A stretch of 64,000 nt of DNA from Hygrocybe punicea (GCA_963556145.1 OY744467.1:2046001-2110000); one strand, 5' to 3'. Shown: positions 1 to 11,751, counted from the first letter of the stretch. Numbers and translations: made by a program. The notes: generated by a model not told the origin, from the letters alone.

Positions 1-22
1 CTAAATTCAAGTGATGACCTGA

Positions 23-1105
23 TATTTCATTGTGGCAGACCCGACACCTGACACCTCGCCTTTGGTCCCAGCAGGCGAAACCAGGGACTCGACCTTCGAA
101 AGACTCGACCTGTCCTTGCTTATACCCAGTTCTCCGCCATTCTCTCAGTTAACGCCAAACGCCATAAGCTGCGAATACCTACTGGAATGGCATAAAGTTC
201 TCAGCTCTGCTCGAAGCCACTACAATATCGGAGTACCACTGAGGCCGTTGTGGTGCGGCAACAAACGTCTTTTCGGAAGACAAGAAATTTGGGCCATTGC
301 AATTTTCATGCATAACATCTATGGACAATTTTGGCAACTGGAACTCTGTACATTCCATAGTAATTGTTGTGCCATTGCTCATCGACCACAACAGCAGGCA
401 TTTTGGCTTCAACAGGCGAATATTTTGCATTCGGGACATTGGAAGACCCCCACCCCTCCTTTCTGGACTTTGTAAGTGTGCTATTATTACTTTTGCCATA
501 CATTCTCATTATCTTTCTAGGTTATCCAAGACCATGAACTTATGGTAGAACAACTCAAACAAAACGTCCTCGTGACGATTATCCCTCAAGTTCACAGCGG
601 GCGGTATGGACCAGTCAGGAAATTGTTGGAATACGTGAAGTCCAATCAGATCTGGAACCTCCCAGCTTGGGAGGTAAGTTTTTTTAATTACTCATGGAAC
701 AAATTTTTCTTAACTGTGTACGGTGCAGCATGGCGTCGATATCCTCTTCGGGGGATTGATTATGGCTGATTTAATGAGGGATGTATTTCTTGGCTCACAC
801 TTCTCCATTGCACGCCACTGGGAATACGGTTTCCTTGAGCGGCGACCCTATATTTCCAAGGATACTTTGGAAACGGCAGCGCAACTTGTAAGGAAATGTT
901 ATTTTGCCCCACCTTCACTGAAATGTATTGTAAATTACAGTGCGTATATGTCGTTTGTCATGTAGTCTACCAGCAAGAATTCACATCCTCCAATTATCAA
1001 AGTGTTGCGAAGGATGTCTGCTATATCATTAACGAGATGTACAATGATCCCACGCAGTTCGAGAGGTACCTGTTGTTGGAGGCTGCCTGGGATCAGCGCC
1101 TTTGA
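23..1105 (+). CDS. 3' part of a spliced gene of unknown function
   Basis: I do not recognise the product. Five exons join in phase: 23-347, 395-471, 521-673, 729-887 and 974-1105 (TGA stop), separated by introns of 47, 49, 55 and 86 nt with GT..AG ends. The joined product is about 280 residues. The frame is open from base 23 but has no ATG before the conserved-looking part, so the true start lies left of the window or behind an upstream intron. The exon junctions restore sensible protein (for example ...PSFLDF|VIQDHEL... and ...LPAWE|HGVDILF...), which supports coding. No signal peptide or membrane segment is visible. It lies directly upstream of a Plavaka transposase copy and could be an ordinary lineage-specific gene. 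Confidence 0.55.
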
Positions 1106-1275
1106 TTAGTTTCTCATTTACTGGGTTTAAATTTTCACCACGTGGTTTTTTGATTACCACATCGTAATTGCAATCCAACCCATCTTTAAACATCTCCACA
1201 AAATTTCCTGTCGTCCATATGTTGATTTAATCCATCAATTATCGTAGAGCCTGCTGACTGTACTCTTCGATACCC

Positions 1276-2160
1276 ATGGATTGTGGCTCTGCATTCGGTC
1301 AAACCTGCTCTTGCAGCAGAACTTTTTCCCACTTGGGAGCTTTTAGGAATCACCAGAACAACTGCAGGCACAGTAAAAGACGCCTGTCTAATGTGCTGGT
1401 GAAAGCGAAGGAGGCCTTAGCTACTAGAAAACAGGACAGCATCGTATCTAACCCGAACCTGGAGCCTCGTCCGAGTGTTGACGGCGACCAGGGGGATCAC
1501 TTTATTCCCCATGTCCCTCCGCAGTCTTGGGATGCCGCCCCTTCTACGGAATCTGATATCGGTTTCAATGAAGCGAGACCTAAGACACGTGTCAGAAAAC
1601 TTTCTCTTCACTTTCGGGTGGCCAGTCTGCAGATGCATGACAAGAAACTCGCTGATATTCTTCCTCAACCAGCCCCCACACTACCCCCTCCTGGCGTAGA
1701 AGCTACGGGTTCAGGTTCTCGAGCATCACCACCATTGACTATGCTTGACACCACTAATTCTGTTGAATATGGCGATTCTGGCGTGCGCAGTTGTATTCGC
1801 CGAATTCTTGATTCTGAAAAGAATTCATTTGGCATATTCCGTCGCTACCATGCAGAGAAATTCCCATCCCATGATCCTGAAGGCGAGGCGAACTTATGGT
1901 CCATGTCAAATATAGTGGGGGCCAACATGTCCAGGTCCAATACCGTCGAGTCAGGCATCGGACACACCGATTCTTCACAGGTCAAAAACTTCGGCCCATA
2001 TCCCAATAAGAGTTCCTTCAGACTGGGTGAATGGTACTGGAACGGAGACAAGCAGAAGTCACAGCACGATTTCAAGCAGCTTTTGGACATTGTTGGAGAC
2101 GAGGAATTTCAGCCAGAAGACGTTCGAATGACTCATTGGCAGAAGATCAATAACCAGTTG
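1276..2160 (+). pseudogene. Plavaka transposase, N-terminal part
   Basis: Starts at an ATG and encodes a C2H2-type finger close to the N-terminus (C-x3/4-C...H-x4-C within residues 3-32), a proline-rich stretch (residues 125-150) and the family block FGIFRRYHAEKFPSHDPEGE, then the block with YPNKSSFRLGEWYWNGDKQK and ending in EDVRMTHWQKINNQL. These blocks in this order are what I know from the 5' third of Plavaka (CACTA-related, EnSpm/CMC) transposases of Agaricomycetes. The similarity stops at about 2160, where the opposite strand begins to encode the C-terminal part of the same protein. The frame continues to 2244 only by chance. No stop codon is seen within the fragment. Confidence 0.8.
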
Positions 2161-2162
2161 GC

Positions 2163-4821
2163 ACTCAACAACTGCAGGTCCAGTATAGATAATGTTGGCA
2201 TGATAAATGCCGAGAATGCAAGCATACAGATATTGGTGGCGTAATGTGCCTTCTGCAGAGAGGAGCAAAATGTCGCGATGATCTGTGTTTGGGTTGATCA
2301 TATCCTGAGCGCGTCGTATGTTGTATGTGGTGTAGTTAAGCCGCATAATGTTGTGTTGGTAAATACGGTCGCCTTTGAAATGGATGCCATCAAGTTCAGC
2401 AGTGCCATCATTCCGAGAGCCCATGGATGCAATGATATTGTTGTTGATTGGCATCTCACTATTCAACACAACTTTTATACGAGGCAAGATATGCCTTTTC
2501 AGTTTCGACCAGAAGTCCTGTCAGAAGATTAGCTGTGCGGAACCTTCCTTGGTGTTGAAGCCTACCTTTACAGCTGGATCTCCAGTGTGTAGCCGTAAAA
2601 AAGAACCAATGTGCTCTGGATTATTCTCAGCAGCACCAATATGGTGGTGAGCTTCAGGACTGTCTGCTACAAATTCCTTTTGCTTAGCTCCGGAGAGTTC
2701 GGACATCTTTCGTTGACGAATAAGTCTGATGTGTGTCCGCCGACGCTCAATTTGAGTTAATTGTCGGACAAATTTCTTCTTACTTGTCCTGCAGTACCAA
2801 GATTTAGGTTTTCGATGCTCCAGTTCTCCCTGTGAACAGAATATATTCATCAATAAATAGCAATAGTAGCTTGAAACCCACAATTTGTGAAGTATAAAAA
2901 TCTGTAGTGCCAACTGTTTGGATAGTAGTGACATAAGCTCTGGAAGAGTGAGCTTTGTAAGTCTGCAAGCTGAAGACTTTCCGTTTTTGTTGGTTTGTAT
3001 TCTTTTGGTCACCACCCGCTGGCGTCAATGAGCTAACTTTTGGCTCCTTCTTTGCTTGACGACGCTTTCTGGCATCCATCTCGCGTTTCAATTCATACGT
3101 GCTGTAAGCAGAACAGGTCTCCGATTGGAAAGCGCAAAGCTGTTTCCCTAGGGCTGTGGTTTCCTTGTCCAGGATATCCAGCGTATCATCAGTATGCATC
3201 CGCAATTTGGCTAGCCCATGCCAGTGAGCGAAAGTGAACAAGAGTTTGAGGATTCTCCTGTTATGTGGTTCTGGCAATAAGCCATCGAAAACCGGAATAA
3301 TGCACTAACAATCTTCAGCCTTTAATGTTGTTGATACTGGAAGAAACAATACCTACTTGCAAAAAATCTTTGTAATTCCTTGCAGCCATTTTCTTCAGTT
3401 CGGACGTATTAGAGGTAAATCGTCTGATTGTGTCTCTCCCAAAAGTGGGAATAAGTCGGAACCTGAAAATTTTACAAGATATCCAGTGTACAAAGACAAC
3501 AACACACCGGCGATCCAATTCATGCAATAAGTTTTCATCGACACACTCCAGGATTCGAAGCAAGTGAATGAAGAGGCATTTCCACACTCTGAGTTCAATT
3601 TCATGCATTAGATCGATCACGAATAGTAAGAAATAATTAAAACCGAAATGGGCAAGCCGCTTGGAAAAGGTGTTCTGTGAAACGCACAGTCAATGTTGAG
3701 TCATCTCATCCGATCTCCAACGAATGATGTACAGAGGCGGGAACAAATGAATTAGGTTTGAGCATTCGCTCTACAGGTGCGCTGTCAACGGCAAAATTAT
3801 GCTGATAAATGGCCCGTTGGGCCTGAGATACCAAGTTCCTATGGCGGAGATCGTCGACATGAGCTAGCTTCACCCTATTGTTCCTGTCCCTTTTAGTGCC
3901 TACTAGATGAACATTTGATAATGGAATTGTGCAACGTGGACATGGACATCCTCCCAAGTTGTGGATGCTAGCTAAAAGGATCCTGCAGGACAACGGTGTG
4001 AGCCAAGCTAGAAGCGACTTGCGAACAAACGACATTCACTTTTCAGGATAGTCCACCGAATAAGTAAAAATCCGAGGATAGAATCTGCGTACAACCCCAT
4101 CACAGCACTCGATCATGATGCCATGTTCATATGCATGTATAAAATCATCATCAAGGAGAATCTCCCATTGGGCATGAACACATTCATGGTGACAGTGTGC
4201 CATAAATTCCGGTTTGAGTTTCTTTTTGCCACTGTATTTGCTTGCAAAATCTTTGAATGCATCTGGTAGCTAAACTCAGTCGTTAGTGCGAGACCTGCGA
4301 GAATGAGATATGGAAGGCATACCCTCTCAAAGTAGGCGACATGTTTGCATAGATTAGACGATGGCTTACACCATCGATACTTCGATTCATTGCTGAAAAA
4401 CATGTATAATGGCCAGAGTTTCGTGTTTCCAAAATTCGTTACGTGAGTGGCGTCAGACCAGAACATTAAGGCAACAATAACTCGAGGGAGTTCACAGTTA
4501 GGTTCCGGGGGTGAATTCTGTAGAGCGTCATGGGCATTGACGAAGGCCGGTGATGTGTACAATTCTCCATGAAGGCAAATTTCCCTGTCACCAGAGGGCT
4601 GCCAGAGAAGTGTGTAAGGTTTGTAATGGAAGTGTAAATCGTCACATTGTCTCGACATCTTTTCCCGAATAACTGACACCAAGGGACAATAGTGAAATTT
4701 CTCCACCACATATTCCCGAACACCAGGGTTACTCGTGTTGCGGTCAAATGGAACTGATATTTCGATGGGTGAGCTCCTCCATCCAGCATCGTTGTCGATC
4801 CACTCATCTTTATCCTACCGC
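2163..4821 (-). pseudogene. Plavaka transposase, central and C-terminal part, inverted
   Basis: Read on the minus strand from 4821 the protein begins DKDEWIDNDAGWRSSPIEIS, the segment that normally follows directly on the N-terminal block ending at 2160. Continuing blocks include PRVIVALMFWSDATHVTNFG (about 4460), FMAHCHHECVHAQWEIL (about 4195), the zinc-binding-like NLGGCPCPRC (about 3945), VIDLMHEIELRVWKCL (about 3600), LLFTFAHWHGLAKLRMHTDD (about 3215), HNIMRLNYTTYNIRRAQD (about 2335) and IYHANIIYTGP (about 2185). At least three introns are needed (for example one ending CTGCAG near 3976 and one near 2830-2880). Few lesions are seen: an in-frame TGA near 2530 and possibly others. The catalytic part is therefore fairly well preserved, but is separated from its N-terminus by inversion. 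Confidence 0.82.
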
Positions 4822-5082
4822 GCTCAACACATCCAATTAAACGCCTGCACCCTGAATGACTTCAGAGGTGATCAGTTTAATATAAGTAAGTCCGAGTCCC
4901 ATTACCCCGGAATGAAACCATACTGACGGATTCATAGCGATCGGCCGGCTACCAGACGACCAGTCCAAGGCGGGGCAAGAGAAACAGTGGCGAAAGGTGG
5001 CGGAAAGGCACGAAGCACATTTGAAACGGGAAATTGACCGTTTGGAATGGGAAATCTACCTTTTGAAACGGGAAATTAAGTA
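4822..5082 (+). other. possible displaced Plavaka C-terminus plus coiled-coil open frame
   Basis: Right of the inverted segment the plus strand reads AQHIQLNACTLNDFRGDQF, weakly like the C-terminal Plavaka segment that should follow the block ending at 2163. A GT-AG intron (about 4887-4937) can join it to a charged, helix-prone frame (4938-5082) with the direct repeat KREIDRLEWEIYLLKREI. I cannot assign a function to this frame. Confidence 0.3.
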
Positions 5083-5458
5083 CGTTCTCATGTCCATTTC
5101 TCTAAACAGATAGTTGACCCTCCCTGACAGTGTCTTATTTTTTTTATATCCTCTCTTCATCTTGCTTTTTTTTCTTCTTATTTCAAGGTTGTGGAAGATG
5201 TTGTGAGGAGCAATAAATGATTAATTTTGGCATGTCAACTCACTTCAGCCAATGCTGAAGTTACTGTGAGTACAATGTATTTTAATTCACCAGCAGAGAA
5301 GTAACTGATCCAAAGGGATGGGCCAACATTTAAATTGACGAGGTGTCATTGGCCTAAACACTGCCGCATTTAGATGGCAAAACTACGAATGTACAAGTGC
5401 CCAAGAAAAAAAGGTCAAGTGGCCGAACATTGATATGTAAAATTTAACTGATCACTCT
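5083..5458. other. intergenic, no gene seen
   Basis: AT-rich sequence without convincing coding potential. It ends at the 8-bp target site of the hAT insertion. Confidence 0.5.
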
Positions 5459-5466
5459 CCTAGGGC

Positions 5467-5630
5467 TAGTGATGTGCCTGGCCTGGCCTGAGGCCAGGAG
5501 CCGGGCCAAGCCTGGCCAAAATAGGCTGGGCCCAGCCGGCCCAAGGTGCCGGCCCAATGACGGCTTTGGCCTGGCCCAAAACTTCGGAAAGCCGGAGCCG
5601 GGGGCTCAGGCCACGCTTTGGTACTCATAT
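5467..5630 (+). repeat. left terminal inverted repeat and GC-rich subterminal region of the hAT
   Basis: Starts TAGTGATGTGCCTGGCC and continues with tandem GGCCTGG, AAGCC and CCGGGCC motifs. The mirror copy is at 22735-22882 on the other strand (TAGTGATGTTCTGGCCCGG). Such subterminal motif clusters are usual transposase-binding regions in hAT elements. Confidence 0.8.
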
Positions 5631-5976
5631 AAGGCTAAATTTCTTGCCATATTATTTAATATAACAATCACACCATAACAGTCACTGACTTTTTTTCCTA
5701 CCTCTTCGCACGTCCATGCATTCAGCTTCTCCTTCGACATATAGTTTCTCTGTCTCCCCTAAATGCATACGATATGCCCCGTTACGGCTCCTCTTTCTCT
5801 TATTTACTCTCTGGACCACTCATTTACCCCCGAGATCGTCTCCGTCCAATTTTCTTCTCCCAACTATGTCCACCGTTGCCGGAATCAAAGTCCTTGTCAA
5901 GGTTATCACTATGCTCTCACAATTTCTACCCACCTCAATACCGAATGGAACTACCAACGACAAAATATAGGCTGCC

Positions 5977-6135
5977 ATGAACCTCGAGGAAGGCGAATCC
6001 ACGTTTCAAACATTCAACAAGCGCTTCAATGCTATGTTCGGGGAAGACTGTCATGATTCAGATGGTCGCCTGCACCACATCCATCAGGGAAAGTATGGGA
6101 TGGGCCTCGTTTGCTCTTACCTGTCTAAAATCGAT
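5977..6135 (+). pseudogene. weak Gag-like fragment in the hAT 5' region
   Basis: A frame reading FQTFNKRFNAMFGED, then HQGKYGMGLVCSYLSKI, resembles the core of LTR-retrotransposon Gag (F-x2-F-x3-F...L..I.QGK..V..Y...). It ends at a TAA and continues in frame with PLDLVEIKLLR. It lies between the hAT left end and the transposase start. The match is short and judged by eye only; it may instead be part of the hAT leader. Confidence 0.3.
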
Positions 6136-6266
6136 TAAACCGCTGGTTTTCCTTTGGATCTAGTCGAAATCAAGCTGCTCCGTCTTACCACAGAATTAAA
6201 ACACCTCACTTACGTTTGCAAAATGCCTCCTTCATTCTGTACTGATAAAGCATCAGGTCATCCGAT

Positions 6267-7065
6267 GTGGTACGAACACGCCCGTCCCGCCACACAAACC
6301 TTACCTCCAAGCTCAGAGATACCAACAACGTCAAGAAGGAGCAACTGTCTTTCCAATGGAAAGCGGTTCAAGAGTTTTTGACCCATCAGCAAGATTTTTG
6401 TCCTACCTCTCCCCGTCCTAGCTCTCCTTCGTCGACTCCTGCCTCCTCTGCCTCGCCCAAAGTGCCCCCTCGCTCACAATTGAAACAGAATATCTCAGCT
6501 GTCATTGACATGGATACTGATGGCGGGGATGGAGACAACGCTGAAGACATGGATGAGCAGCCTAAACGACGTGCGGATTGTCCACTGCCCCTCCCCTTGA
6601 TTGACGATGAGCATCCTTGTTACAGCCAAACACAACTCCCCCCCTGCTGCAAGTTCTGCTTCAACACTCCGGCGAGGAGTTTCTATCGTTGACGAAGACA
6701 AGGATGGCAATAAAACCAAGGATGAGCCCATGCCACGTACGTTTACAATTTTGATTTCCAGCTTGATGCTCAAAATCTTTAAAGCCCAGAAGAAACAACC
6801 TATGCTAGGTAATCCAACTGCCGTTGATGATGAGGGCTTCCTGTTAGATGTCGATGTCCAGTCGATCCAGGAGGATGCGCTGACACACCAAGAGAAACGA
6901 CATGATATCGAGGAGTTTTTCCACCCTGCTGTGGTAAAGGAAGTCAACGGCAAAAAAAAGAAATACTGTACCTGTAAACATTGCCCGTGAATTTGTTTCT
7001 CTTCTACTTCAATGCTCAGTCAAGCACTGTTCAAGGTCTGCAAACAAGTGGGCATTCAGCATAAA
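6267..7065 (+). pseudogene. hAT transposase, 5' part with BED finger
   Basis: A codon run from 6267 gives MVRTRPSRHTNLTSKLRD and NNVKKEQLSFQWKAVQEFL, the N-terminal signature of a common mushroom hAT family, then an acidic linker and, after a frame change, DIEEFFHPAVV...KKYCTCKHCP, the start of a BED zinc finger ending near 6987. It then passes directly into ALFKVCKQVGIQHK at 7024-7065, a segment that normally lies several hundred residues further on, so a large internal deletion (rest of the BED finger and the start of the catalytic domain) is present. The exon ends at a GT (7066) which opens the intron containing the 8.9-kb insertion. Confidence 0.75.
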
Positions 7066-7189
7066 GTCAGTAGTCTTATCTATCCTTGTGGAATCTTCTT
7101 TCATCTCTCAGGGCATTCAGCAAGATATTACCAACTGAGTTGGGATGCCTGAAAATGAGATTGCCCAACTGGCTTGAGGATAGCTGAAT

Positions 7190-7510
7190 CAGGCTGAGAT
7201 ATATCCTGGCCCAACTCACATGGTCCAGGCTGATGTTCCCAGGATATATCCTGGCCCAACTCACATGGTCCAGGCTGGTGTTCCCAGGATATATCCTGGC
7301 CCAACTCACATGGTCCAGGCTGATGTTCTCAGGATATCTCATGGCCCAACTGACATAGTCCAGGCTGGTGTTCCCAGGATATATCCTGGCCCAACTCACA
7401 TGGTCCAGGCTAATATTTTCCCCAGCCAACTGGGACTGGTCTAGGCTGGTGCTTCTAGGATATATCTTGGGCCAGCTGAAATGGTCTAGGCTGATGTTTT
7501 CAGGATATGT
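7190..7510 (+). repeat. left subterminal 45-bp tandem array
   Basis: About seven imperfect copies of a 45-bp unit, each containing the perfect 10-bp palindrome GGATATATCC or a variant, followed by a CCCAACTSACATGGTCCAGG-type segment. The same unit in opposite orientation forms the right array at 15115-15958. Confidence 0.9.
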
Positions 7511-7791
7511 ATACCCTCCTAATTCTCCTCCTAATTATAACAATGTTGGTAACATCAGTGTTCAATTTATGCTGTCAATTCAATACTTTTTTTTCTTTTA
7601 TTCATATATATATATATTCATACCTCAATGTCCTCTTCAGCATCTTCTACCTCCAAGTATGGCTTGCTTGTCTTCTTCTTGATGGCAGTTCACCTCTGCT
7701 TATCTAAAGCATGCAACTCCTATCTGACCTGTGATGGTTGTTTTCCTTCCTCTTGCAATGTGAACCAGTAATGATAAAGCCCATTAGCACA

Positions 7792-8331
7792 TCAGTTTGT
7801 AAAGTGTGGTGGCTTCTTGATAAGGATGTCCATGTTCTGAGGAATAGATCTTGCCTCAAAAAACTTGTGAGGATCTTCTTCAATATCCCTCCAGTGTGCA
7901 GTGGCAGTTTCACTATAAAAGGCTGCAAACAAGATTATTATTCTGACAGTATTTTCAGAACCCATCCCAAGTGTAAATTCACGCCACTCATCATAAAAGT
8001 CACTATCCTTCCATTTAGAAAAATGCCTTGAGAATTTAGCCATTAAATCACCATTATCCTTCTCAACATGACTTTCTGACTCCTGGAAATCTCCTACTTT
8101 CTTCTTATTTTATTGGGATTGTTGCCCATTCTTAAACCAATTGGCAATTTTCTACTGAAGATTAATACATCAGCATGAAAAGAAGCATTATCCAAATGGC
8201 ACAAACCTTGTCAAGAATGTCATTGTCATCAGCTGAAAGTGATTTTGTTGGCTCTCTTCCTCTTCTTTTGAAGCTGGTGCAACTCTTTGATGTTCAAAGT
8301 TTTTCTTTTTCATTGTTTGTGGTAGTGACAT
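7792..8331 (-). pseudogene. spliced gene fragment of unknown function
   Basis: Reading leftward from an ATG at 8331 (MSLPQTMKKKNFEHQRVAPA), an intron leads to KIANWFKNGQQSQ, an in-frame TAA, then VGDFQESESHVEKDNG and a long open stretch with WREFTLGMGSENTVRIIIL and AAFYSETATAHWRDIEEDP. The segment resembles a multicopy mushroom protein family with a KIANWF-like motif, but I cannot name it. It is probably a captured and decayed gene inside the composite element. Confidence 0.4.
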
Positions 8332-8389
8332 ATTTGTTATAGTGAGCTTTGAGTGAGCTTTGAGTATTGCTGAATTTCCCAAGCTATTG

Positions 8390-9030
8390 TTTGTGTGGTA
8401 TGTAGTAGATTAGAGAGTGAGAGTGAGGTAAGAGAGCTCAGAGAGACCAGAGAGGCTAAAGTGAACTTCAGAAAGCTGGAACAAATATTCTGCAAGATTG
8501 CTAGTCAGACCAAACCCGTGACCTGGCAATTCCTGAGTGATGTGACTAATTCCCACGTCAAAAATCACATGTTTACGATCATGTGATGGTTCAATTTTAT
8601 TTAAAAACCCCAAAACCTTTGTGTTTTGCCTTCAGTGCTCTTCCACTTCCACTTCACTCACCCCGGCAGAGAGAGCCAAATTTCTCTGCTAGATGCCAGG
8701 GCACCGAAGCCCTGGTGAGGGTGCAGCTTGTGGATAGTTGCAGGCATTCATTTCTTGACATGTCACCAGTGGGGGGGATGGCCTCTCCACTATTCCTTGG
8801 GCATGGGTCCAGGGTGGGTGACTTCAAGGGTTCTATAGTAATGTAGTTGTAGTTTTTTTCTTGAAGCATGTATTAGATATTATATATATATAGCCCCATG
8901 ATTTCCAGCACTGCATGGACCCACGACGGCATACTCCACGAGAAGTCAGCCATCTCCATTGGATGTTGGGGCCGTCGTCATTGCGGTCACGGTTGGATGT
9001 CAGCGGGCCCCTACTCAGACAGCCTACATA
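8390..9030. other. no gene seen
   Basis: Contains simple AT stretches around 8880 and no reading frame I can support. The 51-53-bp palindrome module begins at 9031. Confidence 0.4.
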
Positions 9031-9082
9031 CCTCGCGAAGCCGGCACACACATCAATTGATGTAGCGGCGTGTTTCGCGAGG
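9031..9082. repeat. CAATTG-centred 52-bp palindrome, copy A
   Basis: Arms CCTCGCGA/TCGCGAGG flank a centre ACATCAATTGATGT. The same architecture occurs at 42801-42852, 47245-47295, 47832-47884 and 55239-55289, with a decayed copy near 47692-47745. Confidence 0.85.
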
Positions 9083-10165
9083 TGTTAGTGGCCCTGCAGG
9101 GGGTCATTGTGTTGGTGGGGCCATCGTCATCGTCATTGGGCGTTGGCGGCCCTGTTGGGCGTTGCTGGGGCTGTCGTCGTCGTCGTTGGGCGTTGGGGGC
9201 CCTGGTGGGCGTTGCTGGGGCCGTCGTCGTCGTCGTTGGGCGTTGGCGGCCCTGGTGGGCGTTGCTGGGGCCGTCATCGTCGTCGTTGGGCGTTGGCAGC
9301 CCTGGTGGGCGTTGCTGGGGCCGTCGTCGTCGTCATTGGGCGTTGGCGGCCCTGTTGGGCGTTGCTGGGGCCGTCGTCGTCACCGTTTGGTGTTGGCAGC
9401 CCTGTTGGATGCGGCGTTGGGCGTTGATGGGGTGGCCGTCATTGTTGGCAGCCCTGTTGGGCATGGTGGGGCCGTCGTTGTTGTTGTTCATCGTTGGTGG
9501 CCCTGTTGGTGTGGGGTTGGGCATTAGTGGGGTGGCCGTCGTCATTGGCGGCCCTGTTGGGCGTGGTGGGGCCGTCGTCGTCATCATCGTTGGGCGTTGG
9601 CGGCCCTGTTGGATGCGACATTGGGCATTGTGGGGTGGCCGTTGTCATTGGCGGCCCTGTTGGTGTGGGGTTGGGCGTTAGTGGGGCTGCCGTCGTCGTT
9701 TGCAGCCCTGTTGGGCGTGGTGGGGCCGTTGTCATCGTTGTTGGGGGCTCCGTTGGGCATAGTGGGGCCGTCTTTGTCGTTGTTGAGCGTTGGCGGCCCT
9801 GTTGGGCGTTGCTGGGGCCATTGTTGCGTTGGCGGCCCTGTTGGATACGGCGTTGGGCGTTGGTGAAATGGCTGTCGTCGTTGGGGCCCTGTTGGTGTGG
9901 TTTGGGCTTAGAGGGTCGTCATCATCATCGTCGGGCGTTGGCGGCCCTGTTGCATGTTGGTGGGGCCGTCCTCGTCACCATCGGGCGTTGGTGGCCCTGT
10001 TGGATGCGGTGTTGGGCGTTGGTGGGGTGGTCGTTGTTGTTGACAGCCCTGTTGGGTGTGGTGGGGCCATGGTTGTTGTTGCTGGGCGTTGGTGTGCTTC
10101 GGGGCATTGGTTGGGTCATTGTGGTTTTGGGTGTGGGTGAGGCCATTGGTGACATTGTCGCGTGA
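9083..10165. repeat. G/T-rich minisatellite of about 52-bp units
   Basis: Tandem imperfect units built from GGGCGTTGGCGGCCCTG and a run of GTCGTC triplets, strongly strand-asymmetric. The period is not a multiple of three and the array is open in all forward frames, giving long Gly/Val/Ala/Arg frames that are artefacts. It directly follows the palindrome module, as similar triplet-rich tracts do in the other copies. Confidence 0.85.
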
Positions 10166-10336
10166 GAACCTAGGTGAGAGTAGTCAGTAACATAGACTCG
10201 GAAAAAACCCAACTGGTACCTTTGTGCAAGTATTACTGTAAGTTGGAGGACATTCCGGAACCCGAAAGTCCGCCAGTCTGCCAGTCTGCCATGAGTCCGC
10301 CGAATTATAGTTAGTTTGACTACACACTAAATAACT

Positions 10337-10854
10337 ATGCTACCCATCGTTGAACTCATTACTCGCCATGCCAATGTGCTCAACAATGACCCACTTCGTC
10401 AAATAATTCAATTTACGAGTGTGGCTGCACGGCTCAGGGACAACATATTACTTGCTCAAGCTGCAGACCACCCACTCGACAAACCACCACTTATTCTTCC
10501 ACCATCGATAACCACCCTCCTTGGTCGTATTTGTGATCTCCCCCATCCCCTTGTTGTCGACTTTTGGAATGCACTCAAAGACACCATTTGGCAAGATCCA
10601 GGGTCTCAGGCTGCGATGGAGGATGTATTTCAGCTTCATGGACTGGATCTTGGCTTTTGTATGTATCCCGTTGCATTTACCTTTTGATAAAACACTACAG
10701 CTGACAAAACTGTAATGCTAGCGTCTCCGTGCACATTGTACCCACCACAGCACCAGTGCATGAACACTGATTGCAACCGATTGAGGCGGGGCCTGAGCCT
10801 GAAGAAAACGGAACCTCATCAGGCAGTGCTATATACACTAGGGAATGGTGCTCT
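10337..10854 (+). pseudogene. KDZ transposase-associated CxC5 domain fragment
   Basis: From the ATG, about 100 residues match the N-terminus of KDZ (Kyakuja-Dileera-Zisupton) transposase proteins: LRQIIQFTSVAARLRDNILL, then LPPSITTLLGRICDLP and FWNALKDTIW. After an intron or frame change at about 10645-10715 follows CMNTDCNRLRRGLSLKK and QAVLYTLGNGAL, the cysteine-bearing CxC5 segment. Similarity ends at about 10854, where the other strand begins a different gene. The CxC6 cluster and the catalytic domain are absent. Confidence 0.72.
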
Positions 10855-11751
10855 GGCCATCTTGATATTCAACAATCGTTGGCTCAGCGTTATTATGAGG
10901 CCAAGCATAAATGATGACAGTGTGTTTCGACTTGTTAATGTTCTCAAGTCGGGTGGCATCTGTCTTGCGCTGATGTTCACGAAGCTCCTGCTCCTTCTCC
11001 CACTGCTCTGTGAAAATCAGCGGCATGTGGGAAACATAACAAGAGTTGGCGCGAGCATCAATATTGAGCGACGTAGAGGGGACAAGGAGTCCGAGCCCTA
11101 TAGCGGGGTCAATGGGCTGAACTGCCATTAAAAGTTGCAGATCAATAGGCATGTTTCCTTCAGATAAGGGTGTGGATGGTTCTGCTGCTGATAGCTGTGG
11201 ATCAAGTGGTACTTCAGATGACATGGGATGCGAAGTGGGTGGTGGCAGTGGAATAAAACTTGTCGGTGGCAAGACCTGGCTTGCAGAAGTCTTATGTGCC
11301 TTGCTCCCGCATCCTCCAGCTGCAAGGCAATGCATTTTGCAAAAGCGGCGCCCACAATCTACCCGAATGCGAGTTGATCGGCAGGAACCAACAGGGCAGC
11401 GTGTCTGTGTTAATCCAGGGTATATTCGTGGAGTAATAATGATAGAAGTGGGGACCGTTGGGGCCTCAACCGTCCCTGGGCCCAGTGGGGTTGCCCCAAG
11501 CTGACTAAGAGTTGGTGAAAGCGAGGGACTCGAAGACCCACTCTTCCACCTGAAGTAGCAACAAGGTTCATGCGTATCTGGGTTGGTAGCCCCACACTAT
11601 GATACAATGAGCAGTTACAAAGCGCATATAACATGCCGTTACTTACCTGAACATACATTCTACCCTGATTTCCACGAGCATTGGATTTACAACATTGATA
11701 CGGCAGAAAACGGTGGCAAGACTGGCAATTTTGACCTTCTATGTTGGACAT
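10853..11751 (-). pseudogene. GRF zinc-finger/cysteine-cluster protein, 3'-truncated
   Basis: Starts at the ATG at 11751. Exon 1 (to about 11648) and exon 2 (from about 11597) join across a 51-nt GTAAGT..CATAG intron to make a GRF-type zinc finger: CQSCHRFLPYQC, then NQGRMYVQ|C and EPCCYFRW. A second cluster follows, RVDCGRRFCKMHCLAAGGC, then a Pro/Ser-rich linker and a charged helix (FTEQWEKEQELREHQRK) leading to VIIYAWPHNNAEPTIVEYQD. This order is typical of a multicopy mushroom family of unknown function. The gene is cut at 10853, exactly where the CxC5 fragment on the other strand stops, so the two halves were fused. Confidence 0.68.

Noticed and set aside
9070..10165. Several 100-220-codon Gly/Val/Ala/Arg frames
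   Set aside because: Produced by the G/T-rich minisatellite, open in all forward frames; frame identity rotates from unit to unit.
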